Origin: Candidatus Woesearchaeota archaeon
GTDB lineage: Archaea > Nanobdellota > Nanobdellia > Woesearchaeales > UBA10216
Length of the DNA stretch: 7,009 nucleotides
Assembly: GCA_023269295.1 (NCBI GenBank)
Contig: JAHFTU010000070.1
Location: 1 to 7,009, forward strand
Direction: 5' to 3'
Within the stretch, counting starts at the first letter, position 1; each line of letters starts with the position of its first letter. Under the pieces are notes generated by a model that saw only the letters and a program-made list of their open reading frames with translations, ran no database searches and had not been told where the DNA came from. Made by a program: the position numbers and the translations under genes. This document shows positions 1 through 5,840 of the stretch, piece after piece.

Positions 1-1350
1 GACGAAGAGCGGCTTTTCAAGCTTCTGGCCGTTCCTCACCTCCTGCCTGAGGTGAGCTTCCTTTTCCATTGCGTACAGCGCTGACCTCGCGACCGTGTCT
101 GCGGTTTTCACGAGCGCGTAGTCCTTGATTGGATGGACGTGCTCAATCGTCAGTGCAGTTTGGGCTGCCTGGACATCCTGTGCTGCGGACATCTGGTGTA
201 TCTGCCTGAGCTGGTTGTTTGCCTGCTCGAGCTGTGATTCAAGATATTCTTTCGGGTTGACTACTTCCGGAGGTATAAATGCACCGCCTTGCAGTGCCTG
301 CTTTATTTTCCATTTCTCGCTCTCAGGAAGGGACTCGTCAAGTTTTTTGTAAAACGTATATGCTTCCTGAATCCTGTTCCTTTGCTTTTCGTAGTCCTTG
401 TAGTGCAAAGCGTAGAACAGCGAGCCACCTTTTGACTGGAGTATTTGGTTGTTGAGCTGTATTTGGTAGAAGAGTTTTTCTGCCGTGATATCCTTGTTTT
501 TCACTGGGTCGCTTTTTTTTAACGCATCGACCCGCCTCTCAATTTCAGGCCACTGGACTTGAACTGTTTTGAACGATGGGATCCCCCTTTTTACGCTTTC
601 TTCATCAAATTTAGGTATGCGCTCGAAAAGCAGGTTCGGGTCTGTGGTGTCCTTTGGTATCAGGTTGCCTTTAACGTCAACCCATTGCCCATCTTTTTCT
701 TCAAACACCGGCTCGTAGAATATCTCGTTTTTCCTAACAGGAATAACCTGTCCAGACCGGTCGTCTACAAGGTACCTGACTGCCCTAGCTTCCTCAGCTG
801 GATAAGCTTCAAACTTGTACTTGTCCTCCTCCCTCCCAAAGTAGTCCCTTATCGGCCTTGGGTACTCATTTGCGTGGACGACGATTGCCCCGCCATTGGA
901 GACGTCGGCTGCGAAGTCAATAGCCCTTTCTATTTCGTGGACAGACTGCTCGCGGACGTGCTCATCAAAGCCCTGCTGGCCAAAGCCGCCAAGGCTTCCT
1001 GCTGCTGTTGAGGCGTGCGTGGTGATTTGCACCTTGTTGATTTTTGCAAGCTCCCTCATGTCAATCCTTTCTTCCTTGCCGTACATTTCAGGTGTTGTGT
1101 TCCCTCCCTGGAAGCTGCCTTTTCCCCTGCCGAAGAACCCGAGCTCTACCTTGCTGGCTCCCTGGAATATCCTTGCCTTTACCTGCTGCAGCTGGTCCTG
1201 CGCGGGGTGTGCCGACACGCCTATGTCTTTTGGGCTGATGCCGATTTCAGGCACGGTATCAGGGCTTTCCCCAGGCACTCCCTGGCCTGGCTGGAGCGGC
1301 ATGTAGTAGCCCCGGTCCATTGCTGTGTAGTACGACTGGTTGAAAATCAT
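1..1350 (-). CDS. Endonuclease IV/xylose isomerase-like TIM-barrel protein, N-terminal 450 residues (runs off left edge)
   Basis: An open minus-strand frame of exactly 450 codons runs from an ATG at 1350 to the window edge without a stop. The start is supported by GGTGA (1355-1359) 4 nt upstream. Residues 36-48 (IGISPKDIGVSAH), 66-73 (SKVELGFF), 86-110 (PEMY, then an ER...MRELAKINKVQIT segment), the HAS at 112-114 and the GGAIVVH at 153-159 follow the first strands of endonuclease IV-like barrels. H112 and H159 sit where that family places its first two metal-binding histidines (His69 and His109 in E. coli Nfo). Residues 160-450 do not look like barrel: they are charged and helical, with a probable coiled coil near 340-425 (YKKLDESLPESEKWK, LESQLEQANNQLRQIHQ). 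The last residues (EKPLFV) resemble the strand preceding the conserved EN, so the barrel probably resumes just outside. Activity as a nuclease or sugar isomerase cannot be told from this part. It is last of three co-directional genes, 82 nt after the coiled-coil gene. Confidence 0.72.
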   Translation of the reverse strand, partial: MIFNQSYYTAMDRGYYMPLQPGQGVPGESPDTVPEIGISPKDIGVSAHPAQDQLQQVKARIFQGASKVELGFFGRGKGSFQGGNTTPEMYGKEERIDMRELAKINKVQITTHASTAAGSLGGFGQQGFDEHVREQSVHEIERAIDFAADVSNGGAIVVHANEYPRPIRDYFGREEDKYKFEAYPAEEARAVRYLVDDRSGQVIPVRKNEIFYEPVFEEKDGQWVDVKGNLIPKDTTDPNLLFERIPKFDEESVKRGIPSFKTVQVQWPEIERRVDALKKSDPVKNKDITAEKLFYQIQLNNQILQSKGGSLFYALHYKDYEKQRNRIQEAYTFYKKLDESLPESEKWKIKQALQGGAFIPPEVVNPKEYLESQLEQANNQLRQIHQMSAAQDVQAAQTALTIEHVHPIKDYALVKTADTVARSALYAMEKEAHLRQEVRNGQKLEKPLFV

Positions 1351-1378
1351 TGTCTCACCGTTTTCCGATTGACCGCTT

Positions 1379-1419
1379 TCTTCAGCGGAGAGCTGAAGAC
1401 TGTGGCCTCTCCGGCCACA
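1379..1419 (-). promoter_or_regulatory. Twin hairpin with complementary loops in the leader of the TIM-barrel gene
   Basis: Read on the minus strand, TGTGGCC-GGAGA-GGCCACA (1419-1401) is followed after one base by TCTTCAGC-TCTCC-GCTGAAGA (1399-1379). The stems are perfect at 7 and 8 bp, each with a 5-nt loop, and the loops GGAGA and TCTCC are exact complements. The wider segments CGGAGAG and CTCTCCG could instead pair over 7 bp, which would break both hairpins. The element lies 14 nt after the stop of the upstream gene and about 20 nt before the GGTGA ribosome site of the TIM-barrel gene. A kissing-loop or two-state leader controlling that gene is an inference; processing or termination is equally possible. 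Confidence 0.5.
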
Positions 1420-1432
1420 TTTCGCAAAGGGG

Positions 1433-2161
1433 TCACGCGGGTCCGCCGCTTCTTCTTTTGTAAAAGTCTGACTGCGTTTTTTTGTCCTCTTCCTCTCTTT
1501 TGCGCATTTCGTAGCCGCCTGTCACAGATTCGTGCTTTCCGAAGTATTTTTGCTGCGGGTCTCCTGTTTCTGCGCCTGTAACTGACCTGTCCTTGTAAAC
1601 TTCTGTAATCTTTTCCAGCTGGCCGGTGTCAGGACTCGTGCCACCTCCGGTTACTGTCTGCTGCGATTTTGAAAGGTACTCTCCAAATGCTGAGCGCTGC
1701 TGCTCGGTTCCGATTGCGTATGCCGGCTTTTGGAAGCTCTGCATCTGCTGTTGCTGGGTTTGTTGTTGGGTTGCAGGCGCTTCCTCGGTAGCCACTTCTT
1801 CGAGAGTTTTTTGCTGCAACGGTAATGATTGTGACGAAGTTAGGTTAGTTGCTGCTGGAGCGGTTGAAAGGTTGTGGTGCGTTGCAACGAGCTCTTTTTC
1901 TTCAAGCGTGTTGAGTGTCGAAAGGTCTGTTGCCCTTGCTTCCGGGATTGGTATTCTTCTTTTTTCCTCGGCATCAGCGAGCTCCCGCGTGGTTTCCTTT
2001 ATCAGCTCCTCTGCCTCTTCTATCTCTTTTTTGCGCTCCTCCTCAAGCTCTTTCAGGCGCCTAATCCTTTCTTCCGGGCTGAGCTTCTTGAGGGCCTCAA
2101 CGGCTTTTAATCTTTCAGAGGGCTGCTCATCCTTTGAATGCTCGCTGCCATGATTCGCCAT
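1433..2161 (-). CDS. Coiled-coil, glutamine-rich protein of unknown function (242 aa)
   Basis: I do not recognise this protein. Residues 15-69 are strongly charged with heptad-like spacing (SPEERIRRLKELEEERKKEI, then EEAEELIKE) and should form a coiled coil, ending at an IPIPEA motif (70-75). Residues 95-145 are low complexity, rich in T, A and Q, with a QQQ.QQQQ run at 132-139. The C-terminal third repeats a short motif: VTGGG (170-174), VTGAE (194-198) and VTGGY (213-217), with basic/acidic segments between, and ends in KRRSGGPA. No signal peptide, membrane segment or catalytic motif is visible. It looks like a structural or adaptor protein with a helical head and a disordered tail. The ATG at 2161 has no ribosome site but lies 27 nt below a TATA-like box, so a leaderless message is likely. 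It is 42 nt downstream of the 513-aa gene and 82 nt upstream of the TIM-barrel gene. Confidence 0.8.
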   Translation of the reverse strand: MANHGSEHSKDEQPSERLKAVEALKKLSPEERIRRLKELEEERKKEIEEAEELIKETTRELADAEEKRRIPIPEARATDLSTLNTLEEKELVATHHNLSTAPAATNLTSSQSLPLQQKTLEEVATEEAPATQQQTQQQQMQSFQKPAYAIGTEQQRSAFGEYLSKSQQTVTGGGTSPDTGQLEKITEVYKDRSVTGAETGDPQQKYFGKHESVTGGYEMRKREEEDKKTQSDFYKRRSGGPA

Positions 2162-2182
2162 GACTGTTGAATTATTTTGCAG

Positions 2183-2195
2183 GGTTAAAAAGCTT
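2183..2195 (-). promoter_or_regulatory. TATA-like box for the coiled-coil gene
   Basis: The minus strand reads AAGCTTTTTAACC between the stop codon of the 513-aa gene (2204-2206) and the ATG at 2161. The centre of TTTTTAA (2185-2191) is 27 nt from that ATG, the spacing expected for archaeal leaderless initiation, and no GGTG-type site precedes the ATG. This would let the gene be transcribed separately from the upstream gene. It is short and AT-rich, so it could be chance. Confidence 0.35.
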
Positions 2196-2203
2196 ATGTT
2201 GGA

Positions 2204-3745
2204 TTACCAGGTCAGCATGCCGTGAAGCTTCTTGTAGTTCTTGTAAGTATTCCAGACAGCCCTTTTCAACTCTGCTTTGGCTTCTGTAATCTGCAGGTCA
2301 AGCTGGATGTCTGTCTTTCCTCCAGTGATTTGTTTCTTGATGCTCTGCTTGTTCGGAGTTCCGGGAGCCCTTACGCCTCCAAAGGAAGACACTATCTCCT
2401 TGAGGCCGCCAAAAACCCCAAGGAAAGGCTCAAGCGGGTTGTTTGACGTTTTCGGGGCTTCTGCCTTGTGCTCGTCCTCTGGAAATATCTCACCTGCTTC
2501 CTTGAGGTACTGCTTGAGCTCGTCGCCAAGGGCGTCCATTGATGCCTTTATGTCCTCGTTAATCATGCTAAGCATGTGCAGGTCCTCTTCCTCCCGCATG
2601 CGCTTGTAATTTGTAATCTGCTCGTCGCTCCAGACATAGCCGCGCAGTGTCATGTCAAACTTGCCAGTGTGGGCCGGGCCTCGCTGGTAGCCCTCCTGCG
2701 TGTACACCATCGAGGGGGATGTCCTGTAGAAGATGTTCAGCAGCACGCACGGGTGGTATTTCCTTTCTTCCCTGTGCTTGTAAGACAGGACTTCGACTTC
2801 AATCAGCGAGCCCTCAAATGCAGTGATGAGCTCTCTTGCTTTCTCTCCCTGTATCAGCTTTTCTGCCATCTGCAGCTTGAGGATGTTCCTCAGGTAGGGC
2901 TTTATCCAGCCCATGTAAAGCTTTATCGTGTCGTAGTGCTGCCTGAGGTATTTTATCGTGAACTTCCTTCTCGCTTCAAGCTCCTTGAATGTCCTCAGTT
3001 TCCACATGTAGTACTGCACCAGCTTCCTGGTGAGCACTTCCTTGACTTTTTCATTGAATCCTTCAATGCCCTTTACTTTCTTGTCAACGTCCTCAATTAC
3101 TCGCTTGACAAAAGCGTCGTACTCTTCGGGCTTTAACTTGTCGCCGCCAATGTCATCTGACCTTATCCTGAAGAAAAGGTCGGGCAACACAGAAAACCCC
3201 ACTGTCTGCGCCAGGCCGTAAACCGATGCGGCGTTCTTCGTTCCTCCTTCTACCTGGTCTACCCAGACGCCCTTTAGCGTGATGTCTGAGCCAACTGCCT
3301 CTTCCTCGTTCTTCCTGCTGAATGTCTGCTTGTAGTAGCCAGTGCGCTCATCGATTACCCTGAGCTCCCTGACTATCTGGAACAGTGCCTTTAGCATCTC
3401 GCTGATTCCCCTCAAATACCCTGCGGCCTTTTCCTGCTGCAGCCCGATGCGCTGCTCTGAAACCCCGAAGAAGGCTGATTGCTCCGACGCTGCGTGGATG
3501 TCTGTTATCTTGTCAAACTTGTTGAAGCTCCAGCTCAGCTCAAGCTCGTCCATGGTCCAGTAGTAAGCCTCCTCAATGTAAGCATGCACTGCCTCCACGA
3601 CAATCCTGTACCTGTACGCAGGAGTGGGATAGTTTGTCTTCTCCTTCACTCCGCTGACAAGCTCAGCTTCTTCCTGCCCTTCCCCTTTTGCATTGACAAA
3701 ATTGAATTTTTTTAGAAGGTCAACCGGATTATGCTCATCTGCCAT
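2204..3745 (-). CDS. Conserved-looking helical protein of unknown function (513 aa)
   Basis: I cannot name a family. The ATG at 3745 is preceded by AGGTG (3756-3760) with 10-nt spacing. The protein is rich in W, Y, K and E, has one cysteine (C333) and shows no signal peptide or membrane helix, so it is probably cytoplasmic. Residues 47-140 are helical and aromatic (AYIEEAYYWTMDELELSW). Residues 150-200 look more beta-like. Residues 205-325 form long charged helices (EVLTRKLVQYYMWKLRTFKE, LRNILKLQMAEKL). Residues 326-385 look mixed (YHPCVLLNIFYRTSPSMVY, GKFDMTLRGYVWSDEQI). Residues 386-415 are helical, 420-475 form a Gly/Pro/Ser-rich linker, and a helix with an aromatic tail closes the protein (KAELKRAVWNTYKNYKKLHG, ending LTW). 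No nucleotide-binding or metal-binding motif is evident. It heads a three-gene array under its own TATA promoter. The size, promoter and clean coding pattern argue for an important gene; any role is unknown. Confidence 0.85.
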   Translation of the reverse strand: MADEHNPVDLLKKFNFVNAKGEGQEEAELVSGVKEKTNYPTPAYRYRIVVEAVHAYIEEAYYWTMDELELSWSFNKFDKITDIHAASEQSAFFGVSEQRIGLQQEKAAGYLRGISEMLKALFQIVRELRVIDERTGYYKQTFSRKNEEEAVGSDITLKGVWVDQVEGGTKNAASVYGLAQTVGFSVLPDLFFRIRSDDIGGDKLKPEEYDAFVKRVIEDVDKKVKGIEGFNEKVKEVLTRKLVQYYMWKLRTFKELEARRKFTIKYLRQHYDTIKLYMGWIKPYLRNILKLQMAEKLIQGEKARELITAFEGSLIEVEVLSYKHREERKYHPCVLLNIFYRTSPSMVYTQEGYQRGPAHTGKFDMTLRGYVWSDEQITNYKRMREEEDLHMLSMINEDIKASMDALGDELKQYLKEAGEIFPEDEHKAEAPKTSNNPLEPFLGVFGGLKEIVSSFGGVRAPGTPNKQSIKKQITGGKTDIQLDLQITEAKAELKRAVWNTYKNYKKLHGMLTW

Positions 3746-3818
3746 ATAACTTTAACACCTTTTTTTGACGAATTCCTGATAAACGCTGGATAGCGTGGAG
3801 TAGCCTTCACACTACCTC

Positions 3819-3859
3819 TAGTATACTAAAAGATAAACTAATATATAAATGTTTTACCT
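3819..3859 (-). promoter_or_regulatory. Archaeal promoter of the three-gene array, with a TAGTATACTA palindrome at the expected start site
   Basis: On the minus strand the TATA core TTTATATA (3849-3842) follows a BRE-like GGTAAAACA (3859-3851). Initiation would fall near 3820, giving a leader of about 75 nt before the ATG at 3745. The perfect 10-bp palindrome TAGTATACTA (3819-3828) covers that start region. Its halves TAGTA/TACTA match the half-sites seen in the two vapBC promoters. The leader can also form a small hairpin (ACGCT-GGAT-AGCGT on the plus strand, 3783-3796). Confidence 0.6.
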
Positions 3860-3875
3860 TATTAAGTTGCCTCTG

Positions 3876-4304
3876 CTACCTGTAAATTTTCTTGAATTCA
3901 GAGATTGTGCGTGCTTTGCTGCCTATCTCCGGAATTATTTCAAAGTGCTTCTTGTTCTGGGTTATTAGGAAGTCGGATTTTGTTACGGCAAACGTTGCAG
4001 CTATGGCAACATCTTTGAAGTCTATGGGGCTGCCGTTCTTCAGTAAAAATGCCACGAACTGGGCTGTTTTGTCTGCCACTACAGCGTCTAAGGGCACCGG
4101 CGAAAATTGGGCCAGAACAGTCCTCGCGTCTAAAAGGCTTTCACGCTTGCCTATATAGTACACGCCCGTGAGAACTTCTGAAACCGTCACGGTGCTTATG
4201 ATAAGCTCTTCGTTGTTTGCAAGCATGCTCTTCACTAAATCAAGTGCTTCCTCGTTTTTCCTTTCGACATCTATCAATACTGTTGAATCAAGCATTATCC
4301 TCAA
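3876..4304 (-). CDS. vapC: PIN-domain ribonuclease toxin (VapC type)
   Basis: This is a 142-residue PIN-domain protein, the usual VapC length. VapC toxins are metal-dependent RNases that cut RNA, often tRNA or rRNA, and are held inactive by the cognate VapB. Visible motifs are LDSTVLID with D6, SEVLTG with E43, FKDVAIAAT with D98, and ITQNKKHFEII, where N117 occupies the position often held by a fourth acidic residue. The start is a TTG at 4304: GGTGAT (4316-4311), a full anti-Shine-Dalgarno match, lies 6 nt upstream, whereas the in-frame ATG at 4295 would be 15 nt away and would shorten the first PIN strand. It lies 22 nt after the vapB stop on the same strand, and the pair should share one message. 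Confidence 0.9.
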   Translation of the reverse strand: MRIMLDSTVLIDVERKNEEALDLVKSMLANNEELIISTVTVSEVLTGVYYIGKRESLLDARTVLAQFSPVPLDAVVADKTAQFVAFLLKNGSPIDFKDVAIAATFAVTKSDFLITQNKKHFEIIPEIGSKARTISEFKKIYR

Positions 4305-4326
4305 CGTTCAATCACCGCTTTTAATT

Positions 4327-4575
4327 TCAGATTATGCCAAGGCGCTTTAGCCGCTCTCTATCGTCTGTGCGTGTTTTTTTAAGAATTTCTTCGAAATTGT
4401 CAGGCAGGAACCTCCCAACCCTGTCAAAAACAGAAGGGTCCCTCTTTGCCACAATGACTGTGTTGCCAACTACAGTAAGAACGACCCTATCGCCCTCCTG
4501 AATGCCAGCTTTCTCCCTTATCTCCTTTGTCAGGGTTATCTGGCTTCCCCGCGTTACTGTGGTTACTTTGCTCAT
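4327..4575 (-). CDS. vapB: AbrB/SpoVT-type antitoxin (VapB)
   Basis: This 82-residue protein has a swapped-hairpin AbrB DNA-binding domain at residues 3-45 (KVTTVTRGSQITLTKEIREK, AGIQEGDRVVL, then TVIVAKR). Its charged C-terminal tail (46-82, DRVGRFLPDNFEEILKKTR) is expected to wrap around and block the VapC active site. It precedes vapC by 22 nt, the normal antitoxin-first order. Its ATG lies about 26 nt below a TATA box, so translation is probably leaderless. Antitoxins of this type usually repress their own operon together with the toxin, and inverted half-sites flank the TATA box (4581-4614). Confidence 0.9.
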   Translation of the reverse strand: MSKVTTVTRGSQITLTKEIREKAGIQEGDRVVLTVVGNTVIVAKRDPSVFDRVGRFLPDNFEEILKKTRTDDRERLKRLGII

Positions 4576-4580
4576 AAAAT

Positions 4581-4614
4581 TACTAAATATCTTAGTATTT
4601 ATAAATTTTACTAA
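4581..4614 (-). promoter_or_regulatory. Promoter and probable autoregulatory operator of vapBC
   Basis: The palindromic TATA box ATTTATAAAT (4597-4606) is centred 26-27 nt from the vapB ATG. Around it, in plus orientation, are TACTAA (4581-4586), TTAGTA (4592-4597) and TACTAA (4609-4614). The first two make a perfect 6-bp inverted repeat with a 5-bp spacer between TATA and start. The last two make a second inverted pair spanning the TATA box. A VapB or VapBC complex bound here would block TBP/TFB binding. The half-sites are seen in the sequence; their binding by VapB is inferred. Confidence 0.6.
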
Positions 4615-4629
4615 AATTTTAAGTAATTT

Positions 4630-5451
4630 TTATGGTTCCAACCCCCACAGCGGCTTCAGGACAGCAGGCAGTTTCTCAACCATGTCGCTTGCGGTGAACC
4701 CGTAGCCGTATTTTCGTAGCAACAGGTCGCCTGCCTTGCCGTTGACGTAAGCAGCTGCGCACGCTGCCTTGAAAAGGTCCTTCTCCTGCGCCAGCAACCC
4801 TGCGGTAAGCCCGGCAAGGACATCGCCTGTGCCGCCAACGGTCATGCCAGCGTTTCCTGTCTTATTGTAAGCAGTTTTTTGCTTTGAAATTATTTTGTCA
4901 ATTCGGCCTTTAAGTAAAACCACATTGTCCCCAATAACATTTGGCAGCTGTTTTTCATTGCAGTTGCTGTTTCTTAAAAGAAGGTCGTATTCTGCATGGT
5001 GGGGCGTGATTACTGCGTTTTTAACATCCTGCAGCCGCACTGTGGCAATTGCGTCGGCATCAATCACTTTGTTGCCCTTTATTTTTCTGCACACTGCCGC
5101 AGCGAATTTAAGCGTCTCAACATTCTTTCCGATGCCGTTGCCAATTAAAGTAACGTCAAACTTCGCGCTCAGCTCAACCACTTCTTTTATTGCTGCCGCC
5201 GTAAAGAAATCACTCTTGAATTTTCTCGTGATAAGGTCAGGAGATAGGCAGTTTATTGCCCAGGCAACTTTCTCAGGAGCGGCAACAACTACTGCATCGA
5301 CTCCTGAGCGAAATGCTGCCATGCCAGCCAAGTAAGCTGCGCCGACGTAGTCAATTGAGCCTGCAACAACCAGGACCCTGCCGTTGTCGCCCTTGTGGCT
5401 GTCCTGCCTCCTTTTGTATAGCTTGGCATCAGCTGCGGTGATGAATTTCAT
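4630..5451 (-). CDS. nnrD: ADP-dependent NAD(P)H-hydrate dehydratase
   Basis: The enzyme repairs damaged NADH and NADPH by dehydrating the S-hydrate with ADP as co-substrate (EC 4.2.1.136; YjeF C-terminal/CARKD family, ribokinase-like fold). Numbered from the ATG at 5451 (273 aa), the family motifs appear in order: KGDNGRVLVVAGS at 20-32, GNGIG at 104-108, VIDADA at 129-134, ITPHHAE at 148-154, VLLKGRID at 178-185, and NKTGNAGMTVGGTGDVLAGL at 196-215, which carries the nucleotide-binding glycines and the family Asp. A helical end with ASDMVEKLPAVL follows. The NnrE epimerase domain, often fused at the N-terminus in prokaryotes, is absent, so this is the stand-alone form. An in-frame TTG at 5460 would add three residues, but neither start has a clear ribosome site; the ATG fits the TATA spacing. 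The gene ends 54 bp before vapB and appears independent of it. Confidence 0.94.
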   Translation of the reverse strand: MKFITAADAKLYKRRQDSHKGDNGRVLVVAGSIDYVGAAYLAGMAAFRSGVDAVVVAAPEKVAWAINCLSPDLITRKFKSDFFTAAAIKEVVELSAKFDVTLIGNGIGKNVETLKFAAAVCRKIKGNKVIDADAIATVRLQDVKNAVITPHHAEYDLLLRNSNCNEKQLPNVIGDNVVLLKGRIDKIISKQKTAYNKTGNAGMTVGGTGDVLAGLTAGLLAQEKDLFKAACAAAYVNGKAGDLLLRKYGYGFTASDMVEKLPAVLKPLWGLEP

Positions 5452-5482
5452 TTTAACCAAGCCCTTCTCTTGGCAATTGTCG

Positions 5483-5496
5483 TTAATAAGTTTTCG
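5483..5496 (-). promoter_or_regulatory. Probable nnrD promoter
   Basis: The minus strand reads CGAAAAC followed by TTATTAA (5489-5483), a BRE/TATA-like arrangement. Initiation would fall near 5460, leaving a leader of about 9 nt before the ATG at 5451. The reverse orientation (TTAATAA toward the tRNA-like element) has no purine/A-rich BRE, so the minus direction is preferred. Confidence 0.45.
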
Positions 5497-5517
5497 TTTT
5501 TGCTAGAAACATAGGGC

Positions 5518-5628
5518 GCCGCGGGCGGGATTTACACCGTGCCTAGGCACAGCTTTGCACCCGCATGAGAGCTTGGGACCCTCACCAGTTTCTGAAACTG
5601 GCGCAGAGACTGTTTCTGCATCCGCGGC
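5518..5628 (-). ncRNA. tRNA-like RNA: class II cloverleaf, anticodon CAG (Leu), with a 23-nt insertion in the T loop
   Basis: On the minus strand every tRNA helix is present and perfectly paired or nearly so, in the right order and spacing. The acceptor is GCCGCGG/CCGCGGC (7 bp), then two linker bases. The D stem is GCAG/CTGC with a 9-nt loop, then one base (G26). The anticodon stem is CCAGT/ACTGG with loop TTCAGAA, giving U33, anticodon CAG and A37. A long variable arm TGAGGGT-CCCAA-GCTCTCA forms 7 pairs including wobbles, then one base, then T stem GCGGG/CCCGC leading directly into the acceptor. The T loop is 30 nt instead of 7. Removing 23 nt between repeated AAA triplets restores TGCAAAT and gives a molecule of 88 nt, normal for tRNA-Leu, and the insert itself pairs (GCTGTG with CACGGT). 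Odd points are A8 in place of U8, no G18-G19 in the D loop, G55, G73, and no encoded CCA. It may be an intron-bearing tRNA, a decayed copy, or a tRNA mimic. Confidence 0.5.
5566..5579 (+). repeat. Direct repeat copy 1 (TGAGAGCTTGGGAC)
   Basis: This exact 14-mer occurs again at 5823-5836 in the same orientation. Here it coincides with the 3' side of the variable arm of the tRNA-like element, read on its opposite strand. A second shared block, CTGTTTCTGC (5610-5619), corresponds to the D arm. Confidence 0.8.
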
Positions 5629-5634
5629 AGCCCC

Positions 5635-5786
5635 AAGTTTTGATATGTGGAAATCTTGATAACTTTTGCCTAAGAAAAGTCGAAAATTTTACGGAAGGGT
5701 TGCACATTGTTCGACAAAGAGATCAAACTTTATGGAAAATCGACAAAATAGCGAATAATTTCCGCATTTCTCGAAATAAAAACAGT
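5635..5786. other. AT-rich stretch with no gene visible
   Basis: About 150 bp of AT-rich sequence separates the tRNA-like element from the next promoter. A plus-strand frame stays open across it (5565-5795), but its composition does not resemble the neighbouring genes and it has no ribosome site. GTCGAAAATTTT (5678-5689) and GGAAAATCGAC (5735-5745) form an imperfect inverted pair. Minus-strand AAAAGTTATCAAG (about 5665-5653) is a weak TATA candidate for the tRNA-like RNA. Confidence 0.4.
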
Positions 5787-5801
5787 AAAGGTTAAATAAT
5801 A
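5785..5801 (+). promoter_or_regulatory. TATA box for a candidate small RNA
   Basis: GTAAAG (5785-5790) followed by GTTAAATAATAG (5791-5802) resembles an archaeal BRE/TATA pair. Its centre (about 5796) is 25-27 nt before 5821-5823, exactly where the 14-bp repeat begins. There is no protein reading frame downstream. Confidence 0.45.
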
Positions 5802-5822
5802 GCCTCACTTATCATGCCATAT

Positions 5823-5836
5823 TGAGAGCTTGGGAC
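5823..5836 (+). repeat. Direct repeat copy 2 (TGAGAGCTTGGGAC)
   Basis: This is an identical copy of 5566-5579, 257 bp away. Relative to copy 1, the sequence after it lacks the anticodon-arm hairpin but keeps a GCAG...CTGTTTCTGC hairpin. A third, shorter echo, CCTGTTTCTG, lies at 6142-6151. Confidence 0.8.
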
Positions 5837-5840
5837 ATAA

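Noticed and set aside
559..1581. Plus-strand open frames (559-1011, 896-1306, 1015-1581)
   Set aside because: They lie opposite the TIM-barrel and coiled-coil genes, have no ribosome site, and show cysteine/serine/leucine-rich mirror-frame composition. The minus strand is continuously open with family motifs.
2222..3715. Plus-strand open frames opposite the 513-aa gene, the longest at 2576-3136
   Set aside because: These are antisense shadows of a clean 513-codon minus-strand gene with its own promoter and ribosome site.
5518..5628. Reading the cloverleaf on the plus strand as a tRNA with anticodon CTG (Gln)
   Set aside because: The loop TTCTGAA is permissive, but on the plus strand the long-loop arm comes first and the variable-type hairpin precedes the anticodon arm. 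Only the minus strand gives the tRNA order and linker lengths.
5514..5634. SRP RNA or RNase P RNA as the identity of the GC-rich structured element
   Set aside because: It is far too short for archaeal SRP RNA, and I see neither the conserved SRP helix 8 loop sequences nor the RNase P CR motifs. The tRNA fold explains nearly every base.
5565..5795. Plus-strand 76-codon frame across the tRNA-like element and AT-rich stretch
   Set aside because: Its composition is unlike the neighbouring genes, it has no ribosome site, its first part is explained by the cloverleaf, and the rest is AT-rich intergenic sequence.
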